From CAZJQD01 sp964548165 [NCBI: uncultured bacterium] (GTDB lineage Bacteria > UBA8481): DNA of 14,525 nt. A program made the translations under genes and the position numbers. The notes under the pieces are model-generated. The model was not told the origin of the DNA. It saw only the letters and a program-made list of their open reading frames with translations, and searched no databases. This document shows, piece after piece, positions 1 to 7,185 of this stretch. Location: positions 1 to 14,525 of the forward strand of contig CAZJQD010000011.1 of the NCBI GenBank assembly GCA_964548165.1, read 5' to 3'. Every line of letters starts with the position of its first letter. Within the stretch, counting starts at the first letter, position 1.

Positions 1-111
1 GCGACGGACACCCGCGCCGCCGCGCGCCCGGCCGCGCCGCCCGCGGCCCCGGCCCCGCGAGCGCCCTACGGCGGGTGGAGAGTCACCGGCACGGCTCCCA
101 GCCCGTATTAG
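1..111 (+). CDS. 3' end of an Ala/Pro-rich protein (partial)
   Basis: Frame 1 is open from the window edge to a TAG at 109-111 and gives 36 residues. The first 22 are almost only Ala, Pro, Arg and Thr, and the tail reads YGGWRVTGTAPSPY. Nearly every codon ends in G or C, as in the real genes here, which argues for coding. The composition suits a flexible linker or C-terminal tail, for example of an envelope or secreted protein, but no family can be named from so short a piece. The first base of the gene lies outside the window. A frame-2 reading is also open to about 135, so the call is tentative. Confidence 0.4.
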   Translation, partial: ATDTRAAARPAAPPAAPAPRAPYGGWRVTGTAPSPY

Positions 112-142
112 CGGAGGTCGGGGGTAGGAGATCAGTAAAGCG

Positions 143-170
143 TTGCGCTTCCGGCGTCGAAGCGTAGACT
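143..170 (+). promoter_or_regulatory. Possible sigma70-like promoter for the protease gene
   Basis: TTGCGC at 143-148 and TAGACT at 165-170 are separated by 16 bp, about 70 bp before the protease start. The -35 match is weak (3 of 6) and the -10 match moderate (4 of 6). The same TAGACT hexamer lies just before the adenylate cyclase gene, and TAGAAT lies before the tRNA gene, which makes the -10 assignment somewhat more credible. The rest of 112-239 shows no other obvious feature. Confidence 0.3.
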
Positions 171-239
171 GCCGCGCTCCCTCGAATTCACGCGGCCCGA
201 CCTGCCGGGCAGGTACTCGCCGCAAAGGTGGGATTTGCC

Positions 240-3200
240 ATGGCATTGGCCTCGAAGCGCACGCTCATCGTGATCGGTCTCCTCTTCCTCGTCGCAATGA
301 TTGTTCTCATGGGTGCCGGGCGGCTGGTGTTCCAGGCGCCTCCAGCGGTTGGATTCACGAACCTGGCAGCGATACCAGCGACATCGGAGAGCGGAGAACT
401 TCTACCCGGCGATCTCCCGTTCGTGCCCTACTCCGAGACGCAGGCGATCGAGGCTTTGGCGGCGCGGAATGCGGCGAGCGTCAACCAGAACGATGCACCC
501 GCCTCGCCCTCAACCGCTCCGGTCGCCGTGGCCTCTGTCTCTCCACCCTCCGCCCCTCAATTGTCTTCATCGCCATCACGGGACCCGTTCGCGGTTCGAG
601 GACCGATCATTCTTTCGGACGGCCGCGAGTGGCCGACCGGCCTTCCGATCGGCGAGGCCCGGTTCGGAGGTGTTACGCTTCCCGTCTATTACTCCGCGGT
701 CCGCTTTTACAGGCCGAGCGATGGACGGTCGCTTGATGCAGGGGCTCAGCTGCGGCGCATCGGGGATTACGAAGTTCGCGATTTCGCAGTCTCCGGAGGC
801 GCATTGCCCACCACGCAGGAACGCGTTGCGGCGCTGGAAGAGATGAGGAGCAAGGGCTACGCGCCGGCGCTGCTACTGCCCGGCGGCGAGCGGGTGATCC
901 CGACCGGCGAGCTTAACGTGGTGCCACAACCCTCCGTCCGTGCCGAAGACTTCGTCGCGGCCGTGCGCAGGTTGGGTTTCACGGTGATCCGCGAGGCGAC
1001 TGCGGAGAACGAGTGGTGGTTGCTGGGAACCCTGTCGCGCCGATCCGAGGACGTTCTCAGGGCGGCCAACGCCATCGCGCAGGCTGTCCCGTGCCGGTTC
1101 GCGGAGCCGAACTGGTTCCGCGAGGTCCGCCGACGCTACGTGCCGAACGATCCACTCTTTCCGAGGCAGTGGCACCTGCGTAACACGGGCCAGACGAGCG
1201 GAACGATCGGCGCGGACATCAAGGCCGACAGCGCGTGGAATGTCACGTCCGGACGCCCCGAAGTCATCATCGCCGTCTTCGATGACGGTTTCGACATCGG
1301 GCATACCGATCTCCCGCCCGCCACTACCCTCTACATGCCGCGCGATTTTGTCCGCAACACGGCGACCCCGACGCCGGCCGACGTGGATCCCGAGGATCCG
1401 GACAATCACGGCACCCCGGTCTGGGGATTGATCGCTGCCCCCCACGGAAACAGTCGCGGCGTCGCGGGCGTTGCCCCGGGCGTCCGCTGGATGCTTCTGA
1501 GGAACCCCATCGAGATGAGCGAACGCGCAACCGCGGACGCGATCCGCTACGCGGGCGCCAACGGCGCTCACATCATGTCGAACTCCTGGGGTTACTCGAA
1601 CCCCTCCAGTGTCGTGACCTCGGCCATCTCGTGGGCACGTACTTCCGGGAGAGGCGGCAAGGGCACGCTCCTGATGTTCGCCAGCGGCAACGAGAATGCC
1701 GACATCGGCGTCACCAACGATCTCTCGAACAACATCAACCTGCTGGCCATCGGAGCGACGACGCACCAGGATCGCCGGACGACGTACAGCAATTACGGCG
1801 CCCGGCTCTTCGCCGTCGCGCCCGCGGGTTACGGCGAGGGCGTGGGGCTCGTGGCCACCGATCGCACCGGCGCCAAGGGCTACACGGGCACCAGCTACAC
1901 CGAGGTTGCGGGCGGCCAGTTTGACGGGACGAGCGGCGCCTGTCCGATTGCGGCCGGCATCGCGGGCCTGGTGTTCAGCATCTATCCCGACTTCACCGCT
2001 GACCAGGTGAAGGCCATCCTCCTTGAGAGTGCGGACAAGGTTCAGCCGGGCACGGCCGGCTACGACGCCAACGGCCACAGCGCCAAGTACGGTTACGGAC
2101 GCTTGAATGCCTGGCGCGCCGTGGATCGGGCTCGGGTCGTGGCCGGACAGCCAGGCACGGGCGGGACGCCGGTCGATCCTCCGTCGGGGACGGGGTCGAC
2201 GACAGTGGTCTTCCAGGAGAACTTCGAGTCCCTGACCGCGGGCACGACATCGCGGAGCGGCAAGTGGAGCCTGGCTCGGACGGGGGCGACGGGATCCGTT
2301 TTCGAGGTTGCCTTGGTCAGCGGAAACAAGTTTTTACGCGCGCTCAATCTGCAGGGCACCGCGACCTGGAAGACGGCGGCGATAGGCATCGCGGGGCTCA
2401 CCAACGTCGGTGTCCGACTCAAGTTTGCGGAGGTCGGCACGCTTGAAACCTCCGACGTGCTCGAAGCCTGGTATCAGATCGACGCCAGGGCGCCGGTGCG
2501 ATTCTTCCTGCAGGCGGACGATGCGTCCTCCACGTTCACCGAGGCTGCGGTCGCGGGCCTGAGCGGCAACACGATCACCGTGTGGGTCACCTTCAACAAC
2601 GGCGCCTCGGAGGAGTGGCGGCTCGACGATGTCGTCATCGCCGGGACCGGTGGCTCGTCCACTCCTACGCCGCCGCCCTCCACGAGCGGGGCCATCCTGT
2701 ATCGCGAGGACTTCGAGCAATCGGCCGACGGCGCCGTCTCTTCGACTGGGCGCTGGACGCTCGCGTCGCCCGGGGCGCTCGGGGCCACATTCGCGGTCGG
2801 CACGGTCAGCGGGAACAAGTTGCTTCGCGCGATCAACGTGCAGGGCCTGGCCATGTGGAAGTCGGCGCCGATTGCCATCGGAGGTCAGAGCAAGGTTTCG
2901 ATTCGGCTGAAGTTGGCGGAGATTGGCACGTTGGAGGCTTCGGACACGATCCAGGGCTGGTACTCCGTCGACGGCAAGACGCCGGTTCGCTGGTTCATGC
3001 ACGCCGATGACTTCGGGTCCACGCTTGTGGAAACCTCGGTGACGGGGATATCCGGATCGAGCCTGACCGTCTGGGTCAACCTGACGAACGGCGCATCCGA
3101 GGAGTGGCGCATCGACGACATCGAGATCGCCGGGGCCCCCAGCACGGCCTCGACACGCGGCGCCGGCGCGGTGCTTTTCCGCGAGAACTTCGAGAACACG

Positions 3201-3626
3201 GCGGAGGGCGCGCGCGAGGTTGCCGGCGAATGGCGCACCGATTCTCCCGGTTCGAGCGGCCGGTTGCAGGCGGCGCGGGCCAGCACCCGCCGCTTCCTGA
3301 CCGGCACCGCGCTTGAAGGCGGCGGCACGTGGCGGAGTCGAGCGATCCCCATCGCCGGCCATCCTCGCGTCACGGCGCGTCTCAGGCTCTCGGAGATCGG
3401 CGTCATGGAACCCGGCGACTGGATTCGTGCCTTCTACCGGGTGGACGACGGACCGCTTGTCCTATGGTTCCAGCACACCGGCCAGATCCCCATCGGCGCG
3501 AAGGGCGTCGACCGCGATCTACCCGGTCTCAGCGGCAAGACGCTCCATCTCGTCTTTGAGTTCTCGAATAATGGCCAGGACGAGGCTTGGCGAATCGACA
3601 ACCTCGAGGTTATCGCCGGCCGCTGA
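240..3626 (+). CDS. Subtilisin-family (S8) serine protease with prodomain and three C-terminal repeat modules
   Basis: A 1128-aa exported or membrane-anchored serine endopeptidase. Residues 7-27 form a hydrophobic signal or anchor segment after a Lys/Arg start, followed by a Pro/Ser-rich linker (about 85-115). Residues about 135-300 resemble the prodomain of fervidolysin/thermitase-like subtilases and end in AEPNW, then NDPLFPRQWHLRNTGQ. The S8 domain spans about 310-635. Its triad is D348 (in VFDDG), H390 (DNHGTP) and S565 (DGTSGACP), with oxyanion N484 (ASGN). The Ser motif has Gly-Ala-Cys-Pro where Met-Ala-Ala-Pro is usual. Three modules of about 150 residues follow. The ATG at 240 is preferred over the in-frame GTG at 228 because AAAGGTGG (225-232) lies at good ribosome-binding distance from it. 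The gene converges on hrpB with 10 bp between. The substrate is unknown. The family assignment is firm; adhesion or glycan binding by the modules is inference. Confidence 0.93.
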   Translation: MALASKRTLIVIGLLFLVAMIVLMGAGRLVFQAPPAVGFTNLAAIPATSESGELLPGDLPFVPYSETQAIEALAARNAASVNQNDAPASPSTAPVAVASVSPPSAPQLSSSPSRDPFAVRGPIILSDGREWPTGLPIGEARFGGVTLPVYYSAVRFYRPSDGRSLDAGAQLRRIGDYEVRDFAVSGGALPTTQERVAALEEMRSKGYAPALLLPGGERVIPTGELNVVPQPSVRAEDFVAAVRRLGFTVIREATAENEWWLLGTLSRRSEDVLRAANAIAQAVPCRFAEPNWFREVRRRYVPNDPLFPRQWHLRNTGQTSGTIGADIKADSAWNVTSGRPEVIIAVFDDGFDIGHTDLPPATTLYMPRDFVRNTATPTPADVDPEDPDNHGTPVWGLIAAPHGNSRGVAGVAPGVRWMLLRNPIEMSERATADAIRYAGANGAHIMSNSWGYSNPSSVVTSAISWARTSGRGGKGTLLMFASGNENADIGVTNDLSNNINLLAIGATTHQDRRTTYSNYGARLFAVAPAGYGEGVGLVATDRTGAKGYTGTSYTEVAGGQFDGTSGACPIAAGIAGLVFSIYPDFTADQVKAILLESADKVQPGTAGYDANGHSAKYGYGRLNAWRAVDRARVVAGQPGTGGTPVDPPSGTGSTTVVFQENFESLTAGTTSRSGKWSLARTGATGSVFEVALVSGNKFLRALNLQGTATWKTAAIGIAGLTNVGVRLKFAEVGTLETSDVLEAWYQIDARAPVRFFLQADDASSTFTEAAVAGLSGNTITVWVTFNNGASEEWRLDDVVIAGTGGSSTPTPPPSTSGAILYREDFEQSADGAVSSTGRWTLASPGALGATFAVGTVSGNKLLRAINVQGLAMWKSAPIAIGGQSKVSIRLKLAEIGTLEASDTIQGWYSVDGKTPVRWFMHADDFGSTLVETSVTGISGSSLTVWVNLTNGASEEWRIDDIEIAGAPSTASTRGAGAVLFRENFENTAEGAREVAGEWRTDSPGSSGRLQAARASTRRFLTGTALEGGGTWRSRAIPIAGHPRVTARLRLSEIGVMEPGDWIRAFYRVDDGPLVLWFQHTGQIPIGAKGVDRDLPGLSGKTLHLVFEFSNNGQDEAWRIDNLEVIAGR
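2205..3623 (+). repeat. Three tandem ~150-aa C-terminal modules in the protease
   Basis: Homologous segments begin at about 2205, 2691 and 3168 (residues 656, 818 and 977), with spacing near 480 bp. Each starts with F(Q/R)E(N/D)FE and has a conserved Trp, then a block like LRA-N-QG-A-WK. Next come RLK-AEIGTLE, a Y-D-PVR-F block, and an end like NGASEEWR(L/I)DD. Modules 1 and 2 are closest. Module 3 has drifted (NGQDEAWRIDN), lacks the Pro/Thr linker seen before module 2, and ends the protein. The pattern of alternating strands ending in a WRxDD-type motif suggests a beta-sandwich of the lectin or carbohydrate-binding kind. That is inferred from pattern, not from a recognised family. Confidence 0.8.
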
Positions 3627-3636
3627 CGCCCGGGGC

Positions 3637-6252
3637 CTATCGGGGCTTGGCGCGGCGGGTGGGGGGCTCGGTGAAGGGATCCTCGGGCCAGGGGTGCCGG
3701 GGATAGCGCGCGAAGAGCTCCTTGCGCACTTCCGGGTAGGTATTCTTCCAGAAGCTGACGAGATCCTGCGTGACCTGGATGGGTCGGCGGCCGGGCGAGA
3801 GCAGGTGCAGGAGCACGGCGACGCGTCCCTCGTAGACGGTGGGCGTCACCGTGAGCCCGAAGAGCTCCTGCAGTTTCACGGCCAGGACGGGCGGACGGCC
3901 CGGCTCATAGGCGAGCCGGATCTTCGAGCCGCTGGGCACGGCGATCGTTTCGGGCGCGAGACGGTCGAGGGATCGCAGTTCTTCCCAGCGGAAGCGTCCC
4001 TTGAGGACCTCGAGGAGGTTGAGCCGCGAGAGCTCCGTGGCACGCGCCATGCCGTCCACCCAGGGGGCGAGCCACTCTTCGAGGTTTTCCAGGAGAGCCG
4101 GGTCGGAGAGGTCGGGGCCCACGGTGGCTCCTCCCACCGTTCTACTCCAGGCGTGGATCGACGCGACGCGCGCCTGGAAGGCTCGGGCGTCGGGCGTCCA
4201 CGGGAGCGCGTCCAGGCCCAGCTGACGAACGCCGGCGAGGAAGGCGGCGAGGAGTTGGTCTCTGGGAACGTCGCTCTCGGCCTTCCGGGACTCGAGGATC
4301 AGCGCTTCATAGCGAGTTTCCTGGACTGCCGTCACCGCGCGATCGGCCGAGCTCCATTCGCAGAGCGCGCCGCGCGTGAACCGGTGCCCGAGCGCCTGGG
4401 TGAGGGTGGCGCGGTCCAACGGTGCGGCGAGGTGGATGCGGCTGACTCGTGATCGTCCATCGAGGTGGGCGGCAACGATGAACTCCGATCCGGTGAACGC
4501 GCCGGGAGCCGCCTCTGCGCCGCGCCCGTTGGCCAGGAGCCAACCCTTGCCGCGCGCCTGGGCGATCCGGTCGGGATAAGCGTGCACGAGGAGCGCTCCG
4601 GCGTCCTCGACGTGGTCGGGTGGAGGAGGGGGACCAGCCTCGAGACGCTTACGAAGGTCGACGGCCACGCGATCGACGCCGCGACAGGCGCCGGCATCAA
4701 AGCCATGCGGCGCCCGGCCCGTGCGTCTCCAGGATTGGAGAGCGTCCAGCCTCAGGCGCAGGTCCGGATCCGTCTCCTGCCCGCGCCTCTCGCCGCGCGA
4801 TCCGCGCATGATGTCGCGTTCCTCGAGGAGGGCCGCAAGGTCGCAGGCGAGGGCGAGTCGATGATGCGACCGGGCCGCGACGATCATGAGGCCGAGCCTG
4901 GGGTGGAGGGGAAGCCGTACGAGCTCGCGGCCCAGCTTCGTGATGCGACCGTCATCGTCCAGGGCGCCTGAGGCGAGGAGCAGGGCCTGGGCCTGTCGCC
5001 AGGCGCCATCGGGGGGTGGATCGGGCCATCGGAGGGTCGCCGGATCCACCGTGCCCCAGTGAGCGAGCTCCAGGACGAGGGGTGCGAGATCGACCTGCGT
5101 GATCTCCGGTAGCGCGCGGACGGCGAGCCCGGACTGCGTGGCTGCCGTCCAGAGCCGAAGGGCGCGGCCCGGCGCCTGCCGGCCGGCGCGCCCTGCCCGC
5201 TGGTCGGCGTTGGCGCGCGCGATCCGGATCGTCTCGAGGCGGGTCATGCCCGACGCCGGATCGAACCGAGGAGTGCGCGCCAGGCCGCTGTCGACGACGG
5301 TCCGGACCCCGTCGATGGTCAGCGAAGATTCCGCGACCGGCGTGGCGAGGATGAACTTGCGGCGTCCACGAGCGTCGGGAGAAAGCGCGCGATCCTGGGC
5401 CTCGCGCGCGAGCTCGCCGTACAGGGGCAGGATCGCAATTGGCTCATCCGCCAGCTCCGTCTCGAGGATCGTCGCCGCGCGCGCGATCTCGCCACCGCCC
5501 GGGAGAAACGCGAGGACGTCGCCCACCAGGTGCGCCTGCTCGAAATCGCGCGCCAGGCGCACGCATGCGGCGGCGACCGATTCGGCCGGGTACCGGTCGG
5601 GTTCCCGGGTCAGGTACTCGATCGCGACCGGGTACTGCCGTCCCTCTGCCTTCAACCTGGGCGCGTCCGGAAGCACGTGCTCGAGAGGCTGACCATCGAG
5701 CGTGGCGGACATGACGAGGATGCGCAGATCGGGCCGGATCGTCGCCTGGACGTCGAGCGTGAGGACGAGCGCGAGATCGGTCTGGAGGTGGCGCTCGTGG
5801 AACTCGTCGAAGACGACGAGCCCGACGCCGGCGAGCTCGGGATCGGACTGCAGGCGACGCGCGAGGATGCCTTCCGTCACGATCTCGATGCGCGTCTCCC
5901 GCGAGACGGCGCGATCGAGCCGCGTGCGATAGCCGGACGTGCGCCCGACCTCCTCGCCCAGGAGCGCGGCTATGCGGCGCGCGGCGGCTCGAGCGGCGAG
6001 GCGGCGCGGCTCCAGGACGACGATGCCGCGACCTTCCAGCCAGGGCTCATCGAGGAGCGCGGGCGGCACGATCGTGGTCTTGCCGGCGCCCGGAGCGGCT
6101 TCGAGGATGACGGCCGGGCACCGGGCCAACGCGCTCTTGAGCTCATCCAGGATGGAGACGACGGGGAACGGAAGTGCCGAAGGATCGAACGGGGCTCGCG
6201 CCGTGCCAGGCGGACCCGTGCCAGGTGCGCCTGCGCCGGGCTCCGTCGTCAA
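3637..6252 (-). CDS. hrpB: ATP-dependent helicase HrpB
   Basis: An 871-aa DEAH/RHA-type superfamily 2 helicase. Motif I is APGAGKTT (K58, T59) and motif II is D149-E-F-H, the DEFH variant that marks HrpB. A SAT motif follows (VMSATLDG), then motif VI (QRAGRAGRQAPG). The C-terminal end carries the conserved HrpB block SPGRRPIQVTQDL-FW and YPKH/RHPWPEDP-like residues. Length is slightly above the usual 810-850 aa because of a Gly/Pro-rich N-terminal extension. The start is a TTG at 6252 whose bases overlap the TGA of the upstream gene (TTGA), which indicates translational coupling. HrpB acts on RNA, but its cellular role is poorly defined in most bacteria. No T-rich terminator is visible in the 10-bp gap to the convergent protease. 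Confidence 0.95.
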   Translation of the reverse strand: MTTEPGAGAPGTGPPGTARAPFDPSALPFPVVSILDELKSALARCPAVILEAAPGAGKTTIVPPALLDEPWLEGRGIVVLEPRRLAARAAARRIAALLGEEVGRTSGYRTRLDRAVSRETRIEIVTEGILARRLQSDPELAGVGLVVFDEFHERHLQTDLALVLTLDVQATIRPDLRILVMSATLDGQPLEHVLPDAPRLKAEGRQYPVAIEYLTREPDRYPAESVAAACVRLARDFEQAHLVGDVLAFLPGGGEIARAATILETELADEPIAILPLYGELAREAQDRALSPDARGRRKFILATPVAESSLTIDGVRTVVDSGLARTPRFDPASGMTRLETIRIARANADQRAGRAGRQAPGRALRLWTAATQSGLAVRALPEITQVDLAPLVLELAHWGTVDPATLRWPDPPPDGAWRQAQALLLASGALDDDGRITKLGRELVRLPLHPRLGLMIVAARSHHRLALACDLAALLEERDIMRGSRGERRGQETDPDLRLRLDALQSWRRTGRAPHGFDAGACRGVDRVAVDLRKRLEAGPPPPPDHVEDAGALLVHAYPDRIAQARGKGWLLANGRGAEAAPGAFTGSEFIVAAHLDGRSRVSRIHLAAPLDRATLTQALGHRFTRGALCEWSSADRAVTAVQETRYEALILESRKAESDVPRDQLLAAFLAGVRQLGLDALPWTPDARAFQARVASIHAWSRTVGGATVGPDLSDPALLENLEEWLAPWVDGMARATELSRLNLLEVLKGRFRWEELRSLDRLAPETIAVPSGSKIRLAYEPGRPPVLAVKLQELFGLTVTPTVYEGRVAVLLHLLSPGRRPIQVTQDLVSFWKNTYPEVRKELFARYPRHPWPEDPFTEPPTRRAKPR

Positions 6253-6812
6253 AGCTTCGCCCAGCCGGGATGCCCGTAGTGAAAGAGGTCCGGGTGGACG
6301 ATCTCGGCGAAGGTCTCGAGGAGATCGACGGATGGGAGGCCTGGTTCGCGGGCAAGCAGGTCGCCGTCGAGGAAGAAGACGCGGGACTCGCGGACGGCGC
6401 GGAGCACGCGGACCTCGGGGAGCGGCAGGATGGAGGCGGCCGCCGCGCGGGCTTGGTCGAGGGAGTGGTGGCGGGGCGCGAGGATCAGCAGGTCCGGATC
6501 AGCGCGGTTGATCGCCGACCAGGCGAGCGTATTCCCGTCCTCGTCGCCGGCGGTGCCGGATTGCCCGCCGGCAAGCGAGAGGAGAGAAAGCGCCCAGGGC
6601 GACGCGGCCACGGGAGGATCGAGGCTCTCGAGGACCAGGACGCGCGGCCGCTCTTCGATCGGATCGGCGCGTCGCGCGACATCGCCGATCCGCATGTGGA
6701 ACACGGGCATGAGGGTGTCGGCGTCGCTTCCAGGCGTGCTCGAGAGTGCGCGTGCGATCGCATCGAGGATCGCCCGCTCGCGCGCGGTCTCGGGGAGGTC
6801 GGGGGAGGTCAT
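6249..6812 (-). CDS. Truncated BtuF-like cobalamin-binding protein (C-terminal lobe only)
   Basis: 187 aa from the ATG at 6812. Residues about 55 to the end match the second half of periplasmic cobalamin-binding (BtuF-like, COG0614-type) proteins: RPRVLVLESLDPP, then SPWALSLLSLAGG. These are followed by W-AI--ADPDLLILAP, then AVRESRVFFLDGD and LLETFAEIVHPDLF. Family members are usually about 280-300 aa and begin with an N-terminal lobe containing a RIVSL-PS-TE-type motif. That half and any signal peptide are absent here, and the reading frame upstream runs through a tRNA gene rather than the missing lobe. It overlaps hrpB downstream. It may be a gene remnant still in frame, or a shortened cytoplasmic protein. 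The family call is from conserved pattern; function is doubtful without the first lobe. Confidence 0.7.
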   Translation of the reverse strand: MTSPDLPETARERAILDAIARALSSTPGSDADTLMPVFHMRIGDVARRADPIEERPRVLVLESLDPPVAASPWALSLLSLAGGQSGTAGDEDGNTLAWSAINRADPDLLILAPRHHSLDQARAAAASILPLPEVRVLRAVRESRVFFLDGDLLAREPGLPSVDLLETFAEIVHPDLFHYGHPGWAKL

Positions 6813-6818
6813 GCGGCG

Positions 6819-6824
6819 ATTATA
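6819..6824 (-). promoter_or_regulatory. Consensus TATAAT -10 element, predicted leaderless start
   Basis: On the minus strand a perfect TATAAT ends 7 bases before the ATG at 6812. A transcript starting at the usual distance would begin at or within a base or so of the ATG, so the cobalamin-binding-like gene and hrpB would be read from a leaderless mRNA. No Shine-Dalgarno sequence could fit in the remaining space, and no good -35 hexamer is seen at 15-18 bp. Confidence 0.5.
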
Positions 6825-6846
6825 GCGTTGGACCATCGGAGCGCGG

Positions 6847-6852
6847 TAGAAT
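6847..6852 (+). promoter_or_regulatory. Possible -10 element of the tRNA-Thr promoter
   Basis: TAGAAT (5 of 6 to TATAAT) would start a transcript near 6859, leaving a 5' leader of about 43 nt before the tRNA. TTGGAC at 6828-6833 looks like a -35 box but is only 13 bp away, which is too close, so the promoter is incomplete as seen. It lies back to back with the minus-strand TATAAT. Confidence 0.3.
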
Positions 6853-6901
6853 GGCGGCGTTGTCGTATCGCGCCGCTGAACCGGCGCGGACGAGGCATAC
6901 C

Positions 6902-6973
6902 GCCGATGTAGCTCAGGGGTAGAGCAGCGGTTTTGTAAACCGCTGGTCGGGGGTTCGAATCCCTCCATCGGCA
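6902..6973 (+). tRNA. tRNA-Thr (anticodon UGU)
   Basis: A 72-nt cloverleaf with acceptor stem GCCGATG (6902-6908) paired to CATCGGC (6966-6972) and discriminator A at 6973. The D arm contains GCTCAGGGGTAGAGC. The anticodon stem GCGGT/ACCGC closes the loop TTTGTAA, placing TGT at 6934-6936. The T stem GGGGG/CCCTC closes TTCGAAT. TGT reads ACA and wobble threonine codons. CCA is not encoded, so it must be added after transcription. The 3' end is repeated at 7099-7118. Confidence 0.96.
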
Positions 6974-7118
6974 CGTTCAAAGTGGCGAGGGCCGGGATTC
7001 GAACGGGCGTCGCGGCAGGAGGCCGGAGGCCCGCGAGGCGGGGCGAAGACCGACGCCCCGGCCCGGAGAAGTCCCGCAGGAGGCGGGACGCCGGAGGGCG
7101 AATCCCTCCATCGGCACG
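6956..7118 (+). repeat. Duplicated tRNA-Thr 3' end flanking a structured element
   Basis: Twenty bases of the tRNA 3' end plus flank, CGAATCCCTCCATCGGCACG, at 6956-6975 recur exactly at 7099-7118 (offset 143). The intervening DNA is rich in inverted repeats. GGGATTCG (6994-7001) pairs with CGAATCCC (7099-7106). GGGCGTC (7005-7011) pairs with GACGCCC (7052-7058), and GTCCCGC (7071-7077) with GCGGGAC (7083-7089). A 15-bp block, GAGGGCCGGGATTCG at 6987-7001, recurs with one mismatch at 7147-7161. No open gene product is recognisable here. The region could be an att-like duplication, a tRNA-derived miniature element, or a structured leader of the following operon. Confidence 0.7.
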
Positions 7119-7185
7119 GTGGCGTTTGATGAGGTCGGGATGTTGTGAGGGCGGGGATTCGCGGCCGCTGGAGCGGAGAGTTCGC

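Noticed and set aside
228-239. GTG at 228 as the protease start
   Set aside because: The ribosome-binding-like AAAGGTGG overlaps it and is well placed for the ATG at 240.
3313-4452. 379-aa plus-strand open frame spanning the protease end and hrpB
   Set aside because: It crosses two convergent, well-supported genes and has shadow composition.
6956-7118. Integrated genomic island at the tRNA
   Set aside because: The tRNA 3' end is duplicated, but only about 120 bp lies between the copies and there is no integrase or other mobile gene in the window. At most this is a scar or miniature element.
6982-7185. N-terminal extension of the adaptor gene
   Set aside because: It translates the tRNA-derived inverted repeats into Arg/Gly-rich residues. 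The ATG at 7186 has a good ribosome binding site and directly precedes the membrane anchor.
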